A stretch of 12,374 nucleotides of DNA from Candidatus Methylomirabilota bacterium (lineage in GTDB: Bacteria; Methylomirabilota; Methylomirabilia; Methylomirabilales; Methylomirabilaceae): the NCBI GenBank assembly GCA_003105305.1, contig PQAQ01000067.1:23255-35628 (forward strand), in the 5' to 3' direction. The translations under genes and the position numbers were made by a program. Positions 1 to 7,109 of this stretch are shown here, one piece after another. The notes beneath the pieces were generated by a model, which was not told the DNA's origin, ran no database searches, and was given only the letters and a program-made list of their open reading frames with translations. Positions within the stretch are counted from its first letter, which is position 1, and every line of letters begins with the position of its first letter.

Positions 1-702
1 GTGCTCGACGAGATTCAGAAGACTCAGGTGGAGGCGATCGACAGAGCAGCCGACCTGATCTTCTCATCTCTTCTGGCTGATGGCGTTCTGCACGTCTTCG
101 GGAGCGGTCACTCGGAACTCGTTGCCCAAGAGGCGTTTCACCGCGCTGGTGGACTGGTCCCCGTCAACACGATGGCCGAGCCGTTTCTCAGTCCGCTTAC
201 GCCGCCGAAAAAAAGCGGGCGGCTTGAGCGGCTCAGCGGCATCGCCGACGTTCTGCTTGACTATCACGAGCCGCGGGCCGGCGAGTGCCTGATCATCATC
301 TCGAATGCCGGCATCAACCCGGTTCCGGTCGAGTTGGCGCTGGAGGCGAAGATGCGGAACCTTACCGTTATCGCAATTACATCGCTAAGCCATGCCATGG
401 CCGTCGCATCTCGCCACACCGGCGGTAAGCGCCTCTTCGAGGCCGCCGATGTCATCATTGATAACTGCGGTGCGACTGGTGACGGCGCCCTCGCGTTCCC
501 GGACCTTGCCGCCAAGGTGGGCGCAACCTCGCTGATAGCGGGAGCGTTCATCATGAACTCGATTATCTGCAGTGTTGTCGAACGGTTCATTGCAAAGGGG
601 CTGATGCCGCCGGTCTATCTCAGCGCCAATCTTCCAGACGGCGACGAGCACAATCGTCGATTAGAGGCGAAGTACAGGGAGCGCATCAAGTTATTGGCGT
701 AA
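1..702 (+). CDS. SIS-domain sugar-phosphate protein, 5'-truncated
   Basis: This is a sugar-isomerase (SIS) fold protein of the SIS_2/UPF0309 type, a cytoplasmic family that binds phosphosugars and includes relatives of MurQ. The sequence shows the first SIS loop, FGSGHSELVAQEAFHRAGG (about residues 33-51), and the second loop, IIISNAGINPVPVE, followed by a conserved LALEAKMRNLTVIAITS stretch. The later DNCGATGDGAL segment is also typical. Family members usually carry about 10-20 more N-terminal residues, so the GTG at base 1 is probably an internal valine codon and the gene most likely starts before the window. It precedes a D-aminoacylase and a C26 hydrolase on the same strand, which suggests catabolism or salvage of an amino sugar or a peptidoglycan fragment. 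The substrate cannot be read from the sequence. I am sure of the family and unsure of the reaction. Confidence 0.85.
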   Translation: MLDEIQKTQVEAIDRAADLIFSSLLADGVLHVFGSGHSELVAQEAFHRAGGLVPVNTMAEPFLSPLTPPKKSGRLERLSGIADVLLDYHEPRAGECLIIISNAGINPVPVELALEAKMRNLTVIAITSLSHAMAVASRHTGGKRLFEAADVIIDNCGATGDGALAFPDLAAKVGATSLIAGAFIMNSIICSVVERFIAKGLMPPVYLSANLPDGDEHNRRLEAKYRERIKLLA

Positions 703-775
703 GCAAATATCCTGCGGGACACGGGAGACGAACGAACGCGACGCAACGAAATCGATCACGCTACACTGAAATGAA

Positions 776-845
776 GGTATAGGGTTCGGGTTTTAGGTTG
801 AAGGACGTCACCCTATACCCTAAACCCCATACCCCATACCCTGAG
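776..845. repeat. Heptameric repeat block with 10-bp inverted repeat
   Basis: The plus strand reads five consecutive 7-mers from 811: CCCTATA, CCCTAAA, CCCCATA, CCCCATA and a degenerate CCCTGAG. On the left (776-797) related heptamers occur in the opposite orientation. GGTATAGGGT (776-785) is the exact reverse complement of ACCCTATACC (810-819), giving a 10-bp perfect inverted repeat around a 24-bp loop. The block fills the end of the 152-bp gap between the SIS gene and the amidohydrolase and stops 9 bp before the ATG. The first part of the gap (703-775) shows nothing I recognise. The block could be an intergenic repeat family or a regulatory hairpin. Confidence 0.75.
811..841 (-). promoter_or_regulatory. 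Putative G-quadruplex motif upstream of the amidohydrolase
   Basis: Read on the minus strand, this stretch has five G-tracts of 3, 4, 4, 3 and 3 guanines separated by loops of 3, 3, 4 and 4 nt. This satisfies the usual G3N1-7 quadruplex rule with one spare tract. It lies 14-44 bp before the start codon of the D-aminoacylase gene, on its template strand. The G-tracts are seen directly; folding and any effect on expression are inferred. Confidence 0.5.
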
Positions 846-854
846 TGATGCTTT

Positions 855-2465
855 ATGGCTTCCTATGATCTGGTCATACGCGGGGCTAATCTTATCGACG
901 GAACCGGGACGCCCGTGCGGAAGGGCGACCTCGCCGTCGTCGGCGACCGGATCGTAGAGATCGGACAGGTCGCCGCATCCGGAGGATACCGGGTGATCGA
1001 CGCAACCGGTCTTGCGTTGGCGCCCGGCTTCGTGGATATCCATTCGCACTCCGATTATCATCTGCTGCTTCAACCGACGGCCGACAGCGCCGTTCGACAG
1101 GGGGTCACCCTCGAGATCGGCGGCAACTGCGGCTACGCGGCCGCTCCGATATGGGGACCCTGGTACGAAGAGCGCGCCGCCAGCTACCGCACGCTCTACA
1201 ATCTCGATCATGCATGGCGGGGAGCGGCAGACTACTTTACGAGATTGGAGGCGGAAGGCATCTCCGAAAACTTCGGCCTCCTGATCGGCCACAACACATT
1301 GCGGGGCTCAGCTATGGGAGGCGCCAATCGCGCGCCCTCGACAACAGAGTTGCAGGCGATGATCGACGGAGCGCGACAGGGGATGGCCGACGGCGCGCTT
1401 GGCCTGTCCACAGGCCTGTTGTATGCCCCCGCCTGCTTTTCCAGGCCGGAGGAGCTGATCGCGATTGCCGCCGCCGTGCGGGATTGTGGCGGCATCCTGA
1501 CCTGCCACATGCGCAGCGAAGGCGATGGGCTGCTTGAGTCAATCGATGAGATTATCGACGTCGCTGAGCAGGCGGATATCCCGCTTCAGATCTCGCATCT
1601 CAAGACTTCCGGAGAGCGCAACTGGGTGAAACTTCCCGAGACGATTCGCCGCATTGAGGACGCACGGGCGCGAGGAGTCGACGTCTCCTGTGATCGGTAC
1701 CCCTACACTGCCTCAAACACCGGCCTCCAGGCGGTGTTGCCGAATTGGGCCCTGGAAGGCGGGCAACAGGAGCGTGTCGATCGATTAGGCGATCCGGCGG
1801 CGCGCATCCGAATGGCGCATGACCTTGCCTCGCGCTATCCTTCTGAGTACTGGTCGCAACTGATGATCTCTGAGGTGACCCAAGAGGAACATCGGCAATA
1901 CGAAGGATTGCGCGTCAACGAGGCGGCAAGGCTGACTCAGACCGAACCGGTCGACTTTGTGCTCGGCCTGCTGCTGGCCGAGCGGATGCAGGTTGACGCT
2001 ATCTTCTTTACGATGTGTGAAGACAATCTGACTGCGATCCTTCAAAAACCGTATGCGATGATCGGGTCGGATTCCGGCTGTCGCAGCCACCAGGGGCCGC
2101 TCAGCCATGGTCGGCCCCATCCCAGAACCTTTGGAACGTTTCCTCGGGTACTGGGCCGGTTTGTGCGAGAAAAGGGCGTTCTCGATCTGCCAACCGCTGT
2201 CAGGAAGATGACCTGGGATCCATGTCGCAAACTCGGCCTGTTGGACAGGGGCCGTCTGCGGTCAGGCTGTGTGGCAGACCTCGTTCTCTTCGACCCGGCG
2301 TCCATATCCGACCAGGCCACCTACGAGAGACCGATCCGCTACCCTCTCGGCATACAACATGTCTTCGTCAACGGCGTCCCGGTAGTTGAGGCCGGCGAGC
2401 ATACCGGCAACCGACCGGGCCGCGTTGTGCGGCGATGCAGCCCTGAGCCCCGCCAAAAAAGGTAA
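855..2465 (+). CDS. D-aminoacylase / N-acyl-D-amino-acid deacylase family amidohydrolase
   Basis: This is a metal-dependent amidohydrolase (536 aa) of the N-acyl-D-amino-acid deacylase type, which removes the acyl group from N-acyl-D-amino acids such as N-acyl-D-glutamate. The N-terminal small beta domain (1-55) is followed by the metal motif GFVDIHSHSD with H63, H65 and D67. The family cysteine sits in GGNCG (C92), with further ligand candidates H218 in HMRSEG, H248 in ISHLK, and D406 in IGSDSG. The C-terminal ADLVLFDP and VFVNGVPVVE segments are characteristic of the family. Length matches the usual 480-540 aa. The ATG at 855 is preceded by only a weak GAG-type ribosome site. The next gene starts 3 bp after its stop, so the two are almost certainly co-transcribed. 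The cytoplasmic location is inferred from the lack of a signal peptide. Family assignment is firm; the exact substrate is not known. Confidence 0.93.
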   Translation: MASYDLVIRGANLIDGTGTPVRKGDLAVVGDRIVEIGQVAASGGYRVIDATGLALAPGFVDIHSHSDYHLLLQPTADSAVRQGVTLEIGGNCGYAAAPIWGPWYEERAASYRTLYNLDHAWRGAADYFTRLEAEGISENFGLLIGHNTLRGSAMGGANRAPSTTELQAMIDGARQGMADGALGLSTGLLYAPACFSRPEELIAIAAAVRDCGGILTCHMRSEGDGLLESIDEIIDVAEQADIPLQISHLKTSGERNWVKLPETIRRIEDARARGVDVSCDRYPYTASNTGLQAVLPNWALEGGQQERVDRLGDPAARIRMAHDLASRYPSEYWSQLMISEVTQEEHRQYEGLRVNEAARLTQTEPVDFVLGLLLAERMQVDAIFFTMCEDNLTAILQKPYAMIGSDSGCRSHQGPLSHGRPHPRTFGTFPRVLGRFVREKGVLDLPTAVRKMTWDPCRKLGLLDRGRLRSGCVADLVLFDPASISDQATYERPIRYPLGIQHVFVNGVPVVEAGEHTGNRPGRVVRRCSPEPRQKR

Positions 2466-2468
2466 CCG

Positions 2469-3212
2469 ATGCGGCCGAGGATCGGGATCACTGCCTGGCA
2501 TTATCGGGATGACGATGAGCGCTGGCACGCGATTCTGGAGGGGTATCCACAGGCTATCCTGGAGGCCGGCGGCCTTCCGTTGATCCTGCCGACCCCCCAC
2601 GACACGCCTGCCTTGAGTTCCGGCGAAGGGCAGATGTTGACGGACGCCTATCTGAACACGATTGACGGACTCCTCTTGACCGGAGGGGCCGATATCCATC
2701 CCTCCTATTACGGAGAAACGATCCTCGATCGATGCGGCGAGATCGACGAAGCGCGGGATCGCTTTGAAGTGGAGATCGTTCGCGCCGCCCGCAGCCGCGG
2801 GCTGCCGCTGTTAGGCATCTGTCGCGGGCTGCAGGTTCTGAATGTCGCCATGGGGGGCAGCCTCTATCAGGACCTGTCCTACCGAAACGAAACCGATCCG
2901 GCGCACCAGAGCCCTCGGGAGCGCCGCGCAGAGCCTACTCATCACATCACGATTGTACCCGGTACCCGTTTGGCCGGGTTCTTTCGTGCCCGGGAGTTAC
3001 GCGTAACCAGCACCCACCACCAGATCATTCGCGATCTGGCGCCTGGACTCACGGTCAACGCCCTGGCCCCTGATGGAGTCATCGAGGGCGTTGAAGACGA
3101 CAGGCAATTTCTGCTGGCCGTCCACTGGCATCCCGAGCGGATGTTCACCCGGCATCCGGAACAACTCGCACTCTTTCGAGCGCTGATTGACGCTGCCGGC
3201 ACTTCCTCGTAG
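2469..3212 (+). CDS. Peptidase C26 / gamma-glutamyl-gamma-aminobutyrate hydrolase family protein
   Basis: This is a class-I glutamine-amidotransferase-fold hydrolase (247 aa, normal length) that cleaves gamma-glutamyl amide bonds with a Cys-His-Glu triad. LLLTGGADIHPSYYGE matches the family's GGxD-P motif. The nucleophile elbow is GICRGLQVLN with C118, and HWHPERM supplies H221 and E223. The closest known enzyme type is PuuD, which hydrolyses gamma-glutamyl-GABA in putrescine breakdown. No other putrescine-pathway gene is present here. AAGG at 2459-2462 lies 6 nt before the ATG and overlaps the end of the amidohydrolase gene. With a D-aminoacylase directly upstream and nagZ in the facing operon, hydrolysis of the gamma-D-glutamyl bond of muropeptides is a possible alternative role; this is inference only. 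Confidence 0.9.
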   Translation: MRPRIGITAWHYRDDDERWHAILEGYPQAILEAGGLPLILPTPHDTPALSSGEGQMLTDAYLNTIDGLLLTGGADIHPSYYGETILDRCGEIDEARDRFEVEIVRAARSRGLPLLGICRGLQVLNVAMGGSLYQDLSYRNETDPAHQSPRERRAEPTHHITIVPGTRLAGFFRARELRVTSTHHQIIRDLAPGLTVNALAPDGVIEGVEDDRQFLLAVHWHPERMFTRHPEQLALFRALIDAAGTSS

Positions 3213-3216
3213 CCGC

Positions 3217-3861
3217 CTACTGCCGGCCTACGCACTCCTGCTTGACCGTTGACAGCAGATCTTCATATGGCGGAGGAACGTTTTTAATCGGCTCATGCCA
3301 ACTGTCGCCGCGCGCCCTCTGGGCCAGGCGCAGCGAGATCCACATCGCACAGCTCCGCCCGCTGTGAAGCCAGAGTCGCAGTCCAATACGCTCAGCCTCG
3401 ATCTCCTGGGCAAGCGTATACTCGCTGCTCTCCCTCACGCCTTCTACGATTCCCGCCAGCAATAGCCCTCCAGGCACCACCGCAATAGCGACCTCCTCCA
3501 TCGCCTGACGCGCGCCAGAAGGGTTCACGTCGGCCACCGGATGGGCCAACAGGTCGTGCCCCAGGCTATGAGCAATAAGTTGGGCCAACTCATCGTCTGG
3601 GGCATCGCGGGCGACCGTGTGGCTGAGATAGACAATGCCGGGCGCGATATTCCATGCCGAGGCCCGATCATCGCCTACAATCTGGAAGGTAAACGACCGT
3701 CTGGATATGTTGGCAGGAAAGGCCCTCACCAACGTCTGGGCGGTTCGCTCCACGCGGAGCGTTTCATCGGGCGCCCGCAGAACCTCCAAGCCGGCGCCGG
3801 TAGTACATGCGGTGGCCATCAGCACGATCAGCATGGGCACCGATCGACGCAGATGCCTCAT
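3217..3861 (-). CDS. M48-like lipoprotein with altered HExxH (HSLGH), probable pseudopeptidase
   Basis: The 214-aa product begins with a basic, hydrophobic lipoprotein signal (MRHLRRSVPMLIVLMATAC; candidate lipid-bearing C19, with a non-ideal ATAC lipobox). The body follows the M48 zinc-peptidase layout: a NIAPGIVYLSHTV strand, then DELAQLIAHSLGHD, then EIEAERIGL, then a C-terminal PPPYEDLLSTVK resembling the usual HPP-R tail. Zinc ligands H98, H102 and E153 are in place, but the catalytic glutamate of HExxH is S99, and the usual aspartate after the third ligand is E157. It may bind zinc without cleaving peptides. I chose the ATG at 3861 rather than an earlier ATG at 3924 because the latter lies inside nagZ and would disrupt the signal peptide; no clear ribosome site is visible. 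It lies 7 bp downstream of nagZ and is the last gene of the run. It probably acts at the outer-membrane face of the periplasm. Confidence 0.72.
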   Translation of the reverse strand: MRHLRRSVPMLIVLMATACTTGAGLEVLRAPDETLRVERTAQTLVRAFPANISRRSFTFQIVGDDRASAWNIAPGIVYLSHTVARDAPDDELAQLIAHSLGHDLLAHPVADVNPSGARQAMEEVAIAVVPGGLLLAGIVEGVRESSEYTLAQEIEAERIGLRLWLHSGRSCAMWISLRLAQRARGDSWHEPIKNVPPPYEDLLSTVKQECVGRQ

Positions 3862-3868
3862 GATCGAA

Positions 3869-4933
3869 CTACTGCGCGCGCGCAGCCAACCGTCGGTGGG
3901 CAGCGCAACCCACAATCGCGCCAATCTCCCCCGGAGAAGCCTCTCGTCCGTCGCGCAGGTACTGCGCCTTTACCCTGGCAATACGATCATACGACGCCTG
4001 CACTCGCTCCTCGGACAGGCGTCCGATCTCCACAGCGTCAACCACGGCGCGCAACGCCTGCCGCTGCGCCGCCTCGTCCTGGCAAATCAGCATGAGGTCG
4101 CCGCCGGCCTCCAGGAATCGAACGCCCGCCTCACCGGGCGAGGTGCTCTCCGCAATCCCCTGCATCAGGAGATCGTCGCTGATAATCAGGCCGTCAAAAC
4201 TCATCTGCGCCCGCAACAGATCGGTCAGGATCCGTCGAGATAGTGTGGCGGGCCGGTCCGGGTCCAAGGCGGGGATCAACAGATGAGCCGTCATGAGCGC
4301 GGGAATATCCGCCTCAATCGAGGCGACAAATGGAATGAACTCGATGGTCGAGAGCCTGTCGAGGTCATGCGAGACAAGCGGGAGTGCGAGGTGCGAGTCA
4401 ACCGTCGTATCGCCATGACCCGGGAAGTGCTTCCCGACTGCGATGACGCCCTGTTCCGCAAGCCCTTTAAAAAAAGCGATCCCGTGCCGTGCGACCATGC
4501 GCGGATCTGAACCATAACTTCGGCCGGCCATGACCGGATTGGCGGGATTGGTCAGCACATCAAGCACCGGCGCCATGTCCATATTGATCCCAACCGCCAT
4601 CAGCTCCCTACCGATGGAAGCGGCGATGGCGCGGGTAAGATCCGGGGAGTCGGCCGCTCCGACGGCATCGGCGGACGGCCACCGCGTGAAGGGCGCCTGC
4701 AAACGGGCTACCTTCCCCCCTTCCTGATCAATCGCGACGAACAGCGGCGTTGAAGAGATCGCTTGGAGCGCATCGATCAGCACCGCAATCTCTTCCGGCG
4801 TACCCAGATTACGCCCAAACAGAATGACCCCCCCGGGGGCGAGGTCTCGCACGAACTCTCTGAGCCTCTCAGTCGGCCTGTCACCATCAAAACCCAGAAT
4901 GAAGAGCTGGCCGATCGCTTCCTGTAGGGTCAT
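3869..4933 (-). CDS. nagZ: Beta-N-acetylhexosaminidase, glycoside hydrolase family 3
   Basis: This is a GH3 beta-N-acetylglucosaminidase of the NagZ type, which releases N-acetylglucosamine from GlcNAc-anhydroMurNAc-peptides in peptidoglycan recycling. In the 354-aa protein, VAIDQEGG (66-73), KHFPGHGDTTVDSH (168-181, with the NagZ D179/H181 dyad) and IISDDL (nucleophile D253) are all present. Length is near that of single-domain Gram-negative NagZ. The start at 4933 was chosen because its ATG overlaps the TGA of the upstream gene (ATGA), has GGAGG 4 nt before it, and begins the conserved MTLQEAIGQLFILGFDG. A longer reading from 5005 adds only non-conserved residues. There is no signal peptide, so the enzyme is probably cytoplasmic, as in E. 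coli. The overlap implies translational coupling with the upstream gene. Confidence 0.93.
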   Translation of the reverse strand: MTLQEAIGQLFILGFDGDRPTERLREFVRDLAPGGVILFGRNLGTPEEIAVLIDALQAISSTPLFVAIDQEGGKVARLQAPFTRWPSADAVGAADSPDLTRAIAASIGRELMAVGINMDMAPVLDVLTNPANPVMAGRSYGSDPRMVARHGIAFFKGLAEQGVIAVGKHFPGHGDTTVDSHLALPLVSHDLDRLSTIEFIPFVASIEADIPALMTAHLLIPALDPDRPATLSRRILTDLLRAQMSFDGLIISDDLLMQGIAESTSPGEAGVRFLEAGGDLMLICQDEAAQRQALRAVVDAVEIGRLSEERVQASYDRIARVKAQYLRDGREASPGEIGAIVGCAAHRRLAARAQ

Positions 4934-5721
4934 CGCGCCTCCGCCGTCTTGATGAAAAAGGTCTGCCGAAATGCCTCCAGATCCGACGCATGCACCTCCG
5001 GCCACGTACTCATCTGCCGGTAGAGCCCGTCGGGATTGGTGCGGAGTTGATCGAAGAGCTTATGACTCGCCTCAACAATCATATGCACCCGACGGTCGAT
5101 AATTGATCGGAGCACCGGCGATAGCAGCTTCGTCATCGTGTGAAAAAAAAGCTGATCGATCCGGAGATAGAAACCCGGGTCGCTGTCTATGAAGGTCCGG
5201 CTTCCTTCGCGAACTTCGCGATAACGGAAGATCACCACCATCCGACCGGTAAAATGGAGAAGATTGGCGAGAGATCGAAACTCCCCCTGAAACCGATAGA
5301 TGTGCCGATCATCTGCCGCTCCGATCAACCTCGCCTCGCCTCGCAGCGAGCCGCGGTCTTCAATCGTATAGATGCCTTGCTCGATCCGCGTCACGTTATA
5401 CCCATCTAACTGTGGATACAGACGCTTGGCGATCTGACTGGAAAGCGGCGGGTGGCTCGCGAGAAACTCGTAGGTCCGACGATCGCTTGAAAATCGGATG
5501 CGTGACATCTGTTGGTACAGGGTCGGTCGCGCGATGATCTCACGAATCTCCGGATCATCAATCAACACGCCACTCGGGGATGCAACCTCCGTCCACGTCG
5601 GCGACGCGAGCGCGGATGTCGGATCGAGCCATGGGAAGCCACCGATGACGGGATAGGAAAGGAACATGAACAAAAGACCGACGACTGCAACGATTCCGCA
5701 GCTAGAACGGGGTGTCAGCAC
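4930..5721 (-). CDS. Uncharacterised secreted or membrane-anchored protein
   Basis: I do not recognise this 263-aa protein. It has a short basic N-terminus and a hydrophobic stretch at residues 9-29 (CGIVAVVGLLFMFLSYPVIGG) that could be a signal peptide, with possible cleavage after ALA at 37-39, or a single membrane anchor. The rest is soluble and mixed alpha/beta in character, with many charged residues and a late RSIIDRRVHMIVEASHKLFDQL helix-like segment. No catalytic motif is evident. The GTG at 5721 was chosen over the ATG at 5829 because the latter lies deep in the methyltransferase gene, while the GTG has GAGG 6 nt before it and starts just before the hydrophobic stretch. It sits 8 bp after the methyltransferase and overlaps nagZ by 4 bp, so a cell-envelope role is plausible. 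Confidence 0.8.
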   Translation of the reverse strand: MLTPRSSCGIVAVVGLLFMFLSYPVIGGFPWLDPTSALASPTWTEVASPSGVLIDDPEIREIIARPTLYQQMSRIRFSSDRRTYEFLASHPPLSSQIAKRLYPQLDGYNVTRIEQGIYTIEDRGSLRGEARLIGAADDRHIYRFQGEFRSLANLLHFTGRMVVIFRYREVREGSRTFIDSDPGFYLRIDQLFFHTMTKLLSPVLRSIIDRRVHMIVEASHKLFDQLRTNPDGLYRQMSTWPEVHASDLEAFRQTFFIKTAEAR

Positions 5722-5727
5722 GATCGA

Positions 5728-5731
5728 CCTC
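5728..5731 (-). promoter_or_regulatory. Ribosome binding site deciding the GTG start at 5721
   Basis: GAGG on the minus strand overlaps the TGA stop of the methyltransferase gene and lies 6 nt before GTG 5721. This supports the short start and suggests coupled translation. Confidence 0.6.
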
Positions 5732-6425
5732 AGCCGGCAGGCCCAGCATCTGTTGGACGCATTCGCATGAGAACGTGAAAAAAGCCGTTCAGTCCCTCGT
5801 GCTCCTCCTCGATCGCCACGATCTCGCATTGCGCGCTAAAGATATCGGCGAAGTCCCGTTTGACGAAGAAGCGATCATAGTGGCCACGATGCACGCACCA
5901 ATTGCGTGTTCGCCGCTCGCCGGGATAGTGTTTGAATCTGGCACTGAAAACCGTCAGATGAACGTAACCCCCAGGCTTCACAAGTCCGAGCACACGATTG
6001 AGATAGATCGGCCAGTCGGCTTTTTTGAGATGATGGAACACCCCGCTGTCCACCAGCACATCGAAACGCCCCGACTTCAACGGCGGCATGAGCGCATCGC
6101 CCAGCAGAAGTCTGATCAGTGACGTCAGTCGCTTCGCGCGGGCCCGTTGCGCAACGGTTCTGAGCGGGGCCGCCAGATAGTCGAGACCAACGGTGAAGCA
6201 ACCGGTGTGAGCAAACAGCAGCGTATGGCGTCCCTCACCACAACCCAGGTCCAGTATCCGGCTACTGCCCTTGCGCCGCTTCACTAGTCGAGCTAATCGT
6301 CTGAGCGCTGGCGTCGGTTCGACAGACGGCCACGGCGTCGCCGCGCCGGACTCATAAACCTGCGCAAAAAACCTACGCTGCCGTCGATATAAATCGCTGC
6401 TTGCAGTGCTAATACAGGGCCTCAC
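5730..6425 (-). CDS. Class I SAM-dependent methyltransferase
   Basis: This is a Rossmann-fold methyltransferase of about 231 aa. Motif I is RILDLGCGEGRHTLLFA (glycine loop at residues 59-65), followed by GLDYLAAPLRTVAQRA for the second strand, LLLGDALMPPLKSGRFDVLVDSGVFHHL for motifs II-III, and VLGLVKPGGYVHLTVF for the motif after the D-strand. It resembles methyltransferase domains 11/25 and the thiopurine-methyltransferase-like group, but the substrate cannot be read. Two GTG starts are possible. 6449 would overlap the cytochrome gene and has its ribosome site too close, whereas 6425 follows the cytochrome stop by 7 bp with GAGGG 4 nt upstream. I prefer 6425. It lies in the run between cytochrome c and an unknown envelope protein, so the context gives no clear partner. 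Confidence 0.87.
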   Translation of the reverse strand: MRPCISTASSDLYRRQRRFFAQVYESGAATPWPSVEPTPALRRLARLVKRRKGSSRILDLGCGEGRHTLLFAHTGCFTVGLDYLAAPLRTVAQRARAKRLTSLIRLLLGDALMPPLKSGRFDVLVDSGVFHHLKKADWPIYLNRVLGLVKPGGYVHLTVFSARFKHYPGERRTRNWCVHRGHYDRFFVKRDFADIFSAQCEIVAIEEEHEGLNGFFHVLMRMRPTDAGPAG

Positions 6426-6432
6426 GCCACCC

Positions 6433-7062
6433 TCAATGTCGATGCCCACCTTCGGTCAGGCTCTTCAGGTACGCGACAAGATCGATAAGTTGCTGAACAG
6501 TCATCGTGTCGTTGTAGCTGGGCATCTTAGATTTACCATCAGCCCCGAGATACCCTTTGTGTTCATCCTTGTGGTGCTTGATCCGCCAGGCGACAGAGGC
6601 ATTCGGGTCGATCATCGTTTCCAGGAAATACTCCGCGGGGTGCATCGCACCCATTCCGGAAAGCGCAGGTCCGACGTCGCCCTGTTCGACCTTAGGCGCC
6701 GGAAAATCCTCACCGACAACCTCATGACACTTGAAGCATTCATAATCGATAAACACTTGCCGCCCAGTGTGATGATCTCCGGCTGGAACGGCAAACCGCC
6801 ACTTTGGGGGTACGGCGAGGCGAGGCGCCTGCGCGACCGGGGCTTTCTGTTGCGAAACCGCCGGCGGGGGTGTCGTTGCCGGGTGATGATGGTGTCCTCC
6901 AGCCGGCGGGGGTTCGTCGCTCCATCCGCTCTGTACGCCGACCAAGAGCAGGCCGCACGTGAGAACCGCTCTCCATAGCCATACCTCACCTCTAAGCATA
7001 GGGCGCCCATCGGCGCTCCCGTCCCGCACGGAGCGCTTTGCCATCCTCCACGTTACACGCAT
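6433..7062 (-). CDS. Secreted monohaem c-type cytochrome
   Basis: The 209-aa precursor has a hydrophobic signal segment, RAVLTCGLLLVGVQSG, likely cleaved near residue 48. A low-complexity linker rich in histidine, proline and alanine (GGHHHHPATTPPPA) follows. The cytochrome domain contains one haem-binding motif, CFKCH (C109, C112, H113), and a downstream KMPSYND with M180 as probable distal haem ligand. DVGPALSGMG and LVAYLKSL are also typical of class I cytochrome c. It should carry electrons in the periplasm. The ATG at 7062 has GGAGG 10 nt upstream and is preferred, though ATG 6999 would give a more usual signal-peptide length and no long basic leader. It follows a lipoprotein gene by 47 bp and is followed closely by the methyltransferase. 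Confidence 0.9.
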   Translation of the reverse strand: MRVTWRMAKRSVRDGSADGRPMLRGEVWLWRAVLTCGLLLVGVQSGWSDEPPPAGGHHHHPATTPPPAVSQQKAPVAQAPRLAVPPKWRFAVPAGDHHTGRQVFIDYECFKCHEVVGEDFPAPKVEQGDVGPALSGMGAMHPAEYFLETMIDPNASVAWRIKHHKDEHKGYLGADGKSKMPSYNDTMTVQQLIDLVAYLKSLTEGGHRH

Positions 7063-7072
7063 TGTCTCACTT

Positions 7073-7077
7073 CCTCC
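7073..7077 (-). promoter_or_regulatory. Ribosome binding site of the cytochrome c gene
   Basis: A perfect GGAGG stands 10 nt before ATG 7062, in the 47-bp gap after the lipoprotein gene. The later in-frame ATG at 6999 has no comparable site, so this decides for the longer N-terminus. Confidence 0.55.
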
Positions 7078-7109
7078 ACTCTCAGGATATCTCCTCGTTA
7101 TCAGATACG

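Noticed and set aside
811..845. Possible short CRISPR-like array
   Set aside because: The units are 7-mers without spacers, so this is a simple tandem repeat, not a CRISPR array.
3541..4095. 184-codon open frame on the plus strand
   Set aside because: It lies antisense to the M48-like lipoprotein gene and nagZ, both with clear family motifs; its translation is low in hydrophobic structure and shows no recognisable domain.
4934..5005. Longer nagZ reading from 5005
   Set aside because: The added residues overlap the end of the upstream gene and have no family conservation; the ATGA overlap at 4933 is the normal start.
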